Positions 59,764-64,000 of a stretch of DNA of 64,000 nucleotides are shown in pieces; within the stretch, counting starts at the first letter, position 1, and each line of letters begins with the position of its first letter. This stretch comes from Vairimorpha ceranae (taxonomy: Eukaryota > Microsporidia > Nosematidae), in contig NW_020169310.1 of NCBI RefSeq assembly GCF_000988165.1, positions 1 to 64,000 of the forward strand. The letters are read 5' to 3'. The notes under the pieces are model-generated. The model was not told the origin of the DNA. It searched no databases and saw only the letters and a list, made by a program, of their open reading frames with translations. The position numbers and the translations under genes are program-made.

Positions 59764-59777
59764 TAAAATAATGGGTG
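59757..59777 (-). promoter_or_regulatory. Inverted repeat enclosing the HECT start codon
   Basis: On the coding strand CACCCATT-ATTTT-AATGGGTG is a perfect 8-bp palindrome with a 5-nt loop. The CCC start motif is in the first arm and the ATG in the second. Confidence 0.6.
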
Positions 59778-60988
59778 ATAAATATATTTATTTTAACCCC
59801 TTCAAATATTTTTAACATCATAGCAGAAAGAGTCATGGCCACAAAATTATCAATAACAGTTGAATTATTATTTTAGTGAAATGTAATTCTTACATATAAC
59901 TTTAAATATAGGCATAGTTTTCTCTTTTAATAAATTTTTTACTGTAGAGTTCTGTTTGTTTTTTATGGCAGGTACAGTTAATTGATTTAATATACTAATA
60001 ATTATATTTATGATATAGATTTAAAAATAATCATTTTTTGGTAAATGTACTAATTTTCTGAAAATAGTACTATGTTGTGATTTTGAAACAATAAGATTAT
60101 TTTTGTACAAAAGCTATATGTTGTAAAATCATAGCTCGATTTGACGTAAAAAAAAACTAATTTAAGTTAAATTGGATAGGTTGAAAGTTATAAGAAAAAG
60201 TTCTAAAAATGTTTTTTTGAGCAGGCAGATAAAGGAGTAAAATTTTGATATTAGATTAAAACGACATCAGTAAAGATTGTGGAATTTACTTATAAGTATA
60301 ATTTGTTAAATTTATTTAATAATTAATGATTGAGTAATCAGCTTTTTTGTTGCAAATTATCAAAAAAATTATATCACCAATTTGTTATTCTTATACGCAG
60401 TTTAAGCTATTATTATAATTTTCATAGTAAAAAAGTTAAGGTACATGAGTTTAATAACATTTTTATAATAATCTATGAAATTTAAAATTATCAAAAATTT
60501 CGTATTTATTCTATATATTTATATCATATGCCTAAACTTTTTGTCCTTAAACAATGTTTTTTTTTGCTTTAGATTTTTAAAGTCGCCATAAGGACTTTTA
60601 CTAAACTTGTCTTAAATTAAACTATAAAGTCAGAAGATATGCTTACAGATTATAATAATTATTAATAAAGACCTTCTCTGGTCTTTATATCTAGGAAAAC
60701 TTTGTTTATAGCTTATTTATTTATCTGTACTGTATTGTAAAAAAAATTGGAGAAAAAGTCTTTAGAATTTAATCAATTCTTCAACTAATTTATTCTCCTT
60801 AATCGACCTCCTTTTTCAGTATTTAAGTAATCTAATCTTGCATGGGTATGCAAAACAACCATGATTTATTCGATCGATTCAATAAAAATATTTATGCTTT
60901 TTTCAACTTTGACAAATTGTAAGCTGTGGAAACGACAACCACAAGATATATTTTTATTTAAAGGTTAAATTTGTTATAAGTTTTTATG
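59778..60988. other. Spacer with a strong hairpin
   Basis: About 1.2 kb without a gene. ATAAAGACC-TTCTCT-GGTCTTTAT (60665-60688) is a perfect 9-bp stem. Sequence near 60925-60955 (GAAACGACAACCACAAGAT) resembles 61237-61257 within the adjacent LINE remnant and may be a further scrap of it. Confidence 0.5.
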
Positions 60989-61279
60989 TTAGCAAAATAT
61001 GACTTCAATGTGGGTAAATTTCTGTTTAAGATTCTCTTCCCTTCTAGGTTCCTCAATTGTCAGATCTGCTCCTCGTCTGAACTCCATCGAAACACTTTCA
61101 AGAGTTTTCTTTAGAGTGATCGATTGAATATAAGCTTCAATTTGATCAGAAATTGCAAGCTCCTTCCTGTATTTTGCATGGTATTTTGTGACGATACCAT
61201 CCCATGTCAATACATATGGAATTATTCTTGTTTTGCAAAAACGACAACTACAATATCTTTTTTTAATTTTAATTGCCAA
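60989..61279 (-). pseudogene. C-terminal end of a LINE-type reverse transcriptase, truncated (copy A)
   Basis: The open stretch of 96 codons contains TRIIPYVLTWDGIVTKYH and AYIQSITLKKTLESVS, the sequence at the extreme C-terminus of non-LTR retrotransposon polyproteins of Nosema-type microsporidia, downstream of the reverse transcriptase and the CCHC-like region. Nothing upstream continues the protein, so this is a 5'-truncated copy. A more decayed second copy with the same motif order lies at 63275-63830. The family call relies on remembered motifs, not a search. Confidence 0.6.
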
Positions 61280-61720
61280 AAAAGAGATTGTTATTTCGTG
61301 AATTACAGTTTGTCAACAGACACCTTAAAACTCGTAGTAAGACGCTTGAAAGGAGGGCAAGGGTATTGGGAAAGTAAATTTAACAGATAACTGGAATAAC
61401 AGCGATAACCTTACAAGATATTGATAAAAGAGAATAGTGAAGTGATGATTGCGGCTAATCATATAATTACGCATTCTAGAAAATTGAGTTAAGAAGTGTA
61501 TAGTGTTATTGATCATCTTATATTATTGTTAAGTTTAATTAAACTGGTTTAAGAGAGATTTTAGTTTTTACAAAAAAACCACATAAAACAAGCAAAAACT
61601 TAAATAAAATATATAAATATTTGAATTAAACAGGAAAACCTCTGCAAATAACCGTTTTTATTGATACACATTTTCCATTCTAGCCCAACACAGTTCAAAT
61701 TGGTATATTAATAAAATAAT
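61280..61720. other. Spacer, no gene seen
   Basis: 441 bp. It includes a moderately GC-richer stretch at 61320-61400 that may be flank of the truncated LINE. No frame is supported. Confidence 0.4.
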
Positions 61721-62863
61721 TTATTGTAGTAAATGAGAAATTTCAATATTATTTGCCATGTATATCTTATCCGGCATGAAAATGGCGCAGTGTATTCTGT
61801 TAATATTAAAAATTTGAACTGAAAAATTATTAAGCATGAAATAAATAGTTGTTTTGTTAAAATTTGTCATGTAATCTACATATAATTTTTTATATGAATC
61901 ATCACATACCTCAAAATTACAAGTTGATTCATTAAATTTTTCTTGCAATTCAAGCTCTATTAAAATAATTGATTTACCATTTAGTAGAATTTTGCTCCTG
62001 TTTTTTTCAAAAAAAGTAAACTTATACTGAAAGTTTTCTATTAAATTAATTAAATTATAAATGTCAGAAAAAAAACAATCATACAAACTATTTTTCTTAA
62101 AATAATCAAACTCCAACTTTGAATCAATGAGCAAATTTGTCCAAAAATTATTCATATTATTTTTTAAAAAACTATCGAAGAAAATACAAAGTTTAACAGG
62201 TAAAATGGTGTCTTCTACAGCGAGGATCTTTACAAAATCTTCAAAAAACTTTAAAATCAATGCAAAATCTCTACTAAAAAAAGTTAAAATATAATCTTTT
62301 TTATCTAATAAAAAACGTATACAAGAATCGTGACCTTTTATAAGATCTTTAATAATTTTTTTGGAGCATTTAATTATATTCTCTTTGTTCAAAATGATAT
62401 ATTCAATAAATGATAATTGTATACAATTATTAGAGCAACAATTGGTTTTACAAAATGAAACTTCCGACGTAGATTCAGATGTATTTATTGTATTTATTAC
62501 AGGAAGCACAATTCGTAAAATATTATTTTGACCAAGTAACACCTCATAAAAAGGCAGATTAACTTGTTTATTATTATTTTTTAAATCTTTTTTTGACAGA
62601 AAAAGTTTCTTGGTTACTATTTTTTGAGTTTTACTAAAATCTAAATAAAAAAACCCACAAGTTCTAGATATCAAACAATAAAATTTGTTTAGAATTAATT
62701 TTTGTGTTATACAACAACCGTAGTATTTAAGGAAAAAATCAGAATCAACTTTGTAGTCAGATGACAAATCAAATTCATCCATCAAATATGTACGTGGAAC
62801 TAATGGCACAATTTTAATTGAATAAATAAATGATGTTAATGTATAAATTAAGCATATTTTCAT
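61721..62863 (-). CDS. Secreted protein of unknown function (380 aa)
   Basis: ATG 62863 follows CCCCT. The N-terminus MKICLIYTLTSFIYSIKIVPL reads as a signal peptide. The remainder has many Cys (for example the CKTNCCSNNC cluster at about 138-147), Lys/Asn-rich helical stretches and no transmembrane segment near the C-terminus. No family was recognised. It could be a polar tube, spore wall or host-directed protein, but nothing beyond secretion is supported. It lies between two broken LINE ends, in what looks like an accessory part of the window. Confidence 0.75.
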   Translation of the reverse strand: MKICLIYTLTSFIYSIKIVPLVPRTYLMDEFDLSSDYKVDSDFFLKYYGCCITQKLILNKFYCLISRTCGFFYLDFSKTQKIVTKKLFLSKKDLKNNNKQVNLPFYEVLLGQNNILRIVLPVINTINTSESTSEVSFCKTNCCSNNCIQLSFIEYIILNKENIIKCSKKIIKDLIKGHDSCIRFLLDKKDYILTFFSRDFALILKFFEDFVKILAVEDTILPVKLCIFFDSFLKNNMNNFWTNLLIDSKLEFDYFKKNSLYDCFFSDIYNLINLIENFQYKFTFFEKNRSKILLNGKSIILIELELQEKFNESTCNFEVCDDSYKKLYVDYMTNFNKTTIYFMLNNFSVQIFNINRIHCAIFMPDKIYMANNIEISHLLQ

Positions 62864-63274
62864 AGGGGATAAAAAACCAATTGTTTATATATTAAAAAAT
62901 AAAAATTATTAAAAATATTTAAAGGCAATAGAATTTAATTTTGAAAAATTAAAAGAATTATATTTTATTTAAAAAACTAGATACTAGAACTTGTTATTTT
63001 ATTTTACAACGAAAGCTTGAAAGATAGAGCAATAATCGAATGAGTCATGTTTGTATAAATTTAAGATTTCGTCAGCACACGAATTACCTCTATTGCTTAA
63101 CAGTTTTATTTTTTCACAATTTTTAAATATTGTGATATTGTTTAGCATAAAGGCAATATTAATTTATTATTAGCTTTTTCTCTAAAATTCCTTCTCTCCA
63201 GGAAGATTTCTTTCCAGCTTATAGACTTACAGCTCCAGTCAAATTTTTTATCCAGAAATTCATTGGTTATATAC
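62864..63274. other. Spacer with probable LINE flank
   Basis: 411 bp between the secreted protein's promoter and a LINE remnant. Between about 63180 and 63260 the minus strand reads DKKFDWSCKSISWKEIFLE in one frame, possibly transposon-derived, not identified. Confidence 0.4.
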
Positions 63275-63830
63275 TCGTTTTCTTTTCAAAAAGATAGACT
63301 CTGAAAATTTTCTTTAATACAATTGACTAAAGGTTATGCTTCAAGGTGTGGTTGGATTTTTAACTTTCTGATGTACTTCTTTATAATATTTGGTTACCAC
63401 GTTAGAACATAATAAATATTTTTATAAAGTATTTAGGTATTAGTCTCAGTTCATTTGCAAAAAGATCATATTTCCTTAGCCTCTCATTTTTGACCATAGT
63501 GAGACTTGTCCTAGTTGAGTAAAATCAACTTTCACTATTAAATCTTTTTCTTCTTCTTGTCAAATCATAGATGTCAGGCTTATTATGGCTTAACTTAATA
63601 TTTGAAGATATTTAATATCCACTTTTATTTCAACTTTTCACAATTGTCTGCACTTGGTGTCATGTATTTTCTTTATCTTTTTAAAATATATTTAAAACAC
63701 AGTAAAAGATGAATGCACATAAATACCTCATTGTATCTTTCTGTAAAATCGAAACCCAGCATTCAGTCATACTTGGCAGTTAAATGATTTATAGTCTGAG
63801 ATCCACAGTAATTTTTTTTTCTTTTGTCCA
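63275..63830 (-). pseudogene. Decayed C-terminal half of a LINE-type reverse transcriptase (copy B)
   Basis: Across shifted frames on the minus strand, in order: CGSQTINHLTAKYD and MLGFDFTERYNEVFMCIHLLL (63680-63815), EIKVDIKYLQILS, NKPDIYDLTRRRK, then ERLRKYDLFANELRLIPKY (63425-63490). YYVLTW, TKYYKEV-like sequence and SIVLKKIFRVYLF follow (63280-63410). The final part aligns with copy A (PYVLTWDGIVTKYH, LKKTLESVS). It has stops and frameshifts throughout and no open frame of useful length. Confidence 0.6.
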
Positions 63831-64000
63831 CAAAATATATTTTAATTCTATCAACAATAAATGTTTTGAACTTAAAGACAAAACACATTTATTCTGCACA
63901 AAAAAAATTTAAAATTCACATAAATTTTATACTCAAAAAAAAGTGGTAAAAACATAATTGTTTATAATTAATCTTAACAATATTTTTATTTTATATATTT
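63831..64000. other. AT-rich end of window, nothing seen
   Basis: 170 bp without frame or repeat. Confidence 0.4.

Noticed and set aside
60925..60960. Another LINE copy by similarity to 61237-61257
   Set aside because: Only about 15-20 bases agree; noted in the spacer entry but too short to call.

Overview
The window looks like a microsporidian genome, most probably from the Nosema/Vairimorpha group. It is extremely AT-rich and I recognise no introns. It encodes divergent, often shortened eukaryotic proteins (histones H3 and H4, CCT, proteasome, Nic96, Dbp5, exocyst, a HECT ligase, Dbf4, a PSP1-like protein and a homeodomain protein). Most start codons are preceded within about 15 nt by a run of C (three of them by a run of G). 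The accessory DNA is decayed Merlin (ISXO2-like) DNA transposons and LINE-type reverse transcriptase ends, both known from Nosema genomes. The genus is an inference.

Layout. 1-315: 3' end of a gene cut by the window edge. 498-1871: a dead Merlin element that carries a fragment resembling LSU rRNA and a separate 152-bp insertion. 2.4-6.4 kb: histone H4, a 69-residue protein, an Elp1-like protein and a small secreted protein. 6.6-7.4 kb: a second, very decayed Merlin copy. 7.9-20.1 kb: H3, CCT-beta, Nic96, an SMP lipid-transfer protein, LSm1, CDP-DAG synthase, a proteasome alpha subunit, Dbf4 and Imp3. 20.7-23.0 kb: two paralogous small secreted/membrane proteins (one frameshifted) on either side of a third Merlin copy with about 94-bp terminal inverted repeats. 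24.4-44.5 kb: SRP68-like, Dbp5, a giant single-span membrane protein, an RS-type RRM protein, the acyl-CoA dehydratase Phs1, an MBOAT acyltransferase, Sec5, a Sas10-type protein, symplekin, an arrestin-like protein and proteasome alpha5. 45.2-51.4 kb: Ste24, an MCT-1/Tma20-like protein, eIF2B-gamma, a PSP1-like protein and a homeodomain protein. 53.2-59.8 kb: a 2186-residue Tom1/HUWE1-type HECT ubiquitin ligase. 61-64 kb: a secreted unknown between two broken LINE ends.

The genes are monocistronic and on both strands. There are no operons, but some functional themes recur: membrane lipid synthesis and transfer (SMP protein, CDS, PHS1, ALE1-like), protein turnover (two proteasome alpha subunits, HECT ligase, Ste24), nuclear pore and mRNA export or 3' processing (Nic96, Dbp5, symplekin, RRM protein), and ribosome biogenesis or translation (Imp3, Sas10-like, MCT-1, eIF2B-gamma).

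Unexplained structure. Three GC-richer, hairpin-rich islands (about 28250-28530, 44955-45115 and 52810-52930) stand out from the AT-rich spacers and are candidate structured RNAs. The two histone genes share an upstream TTTTCCCTCC motif. Several start regions carry repeats or inverted repeats. All functions are read from sequence pattern alone; no database search was run.
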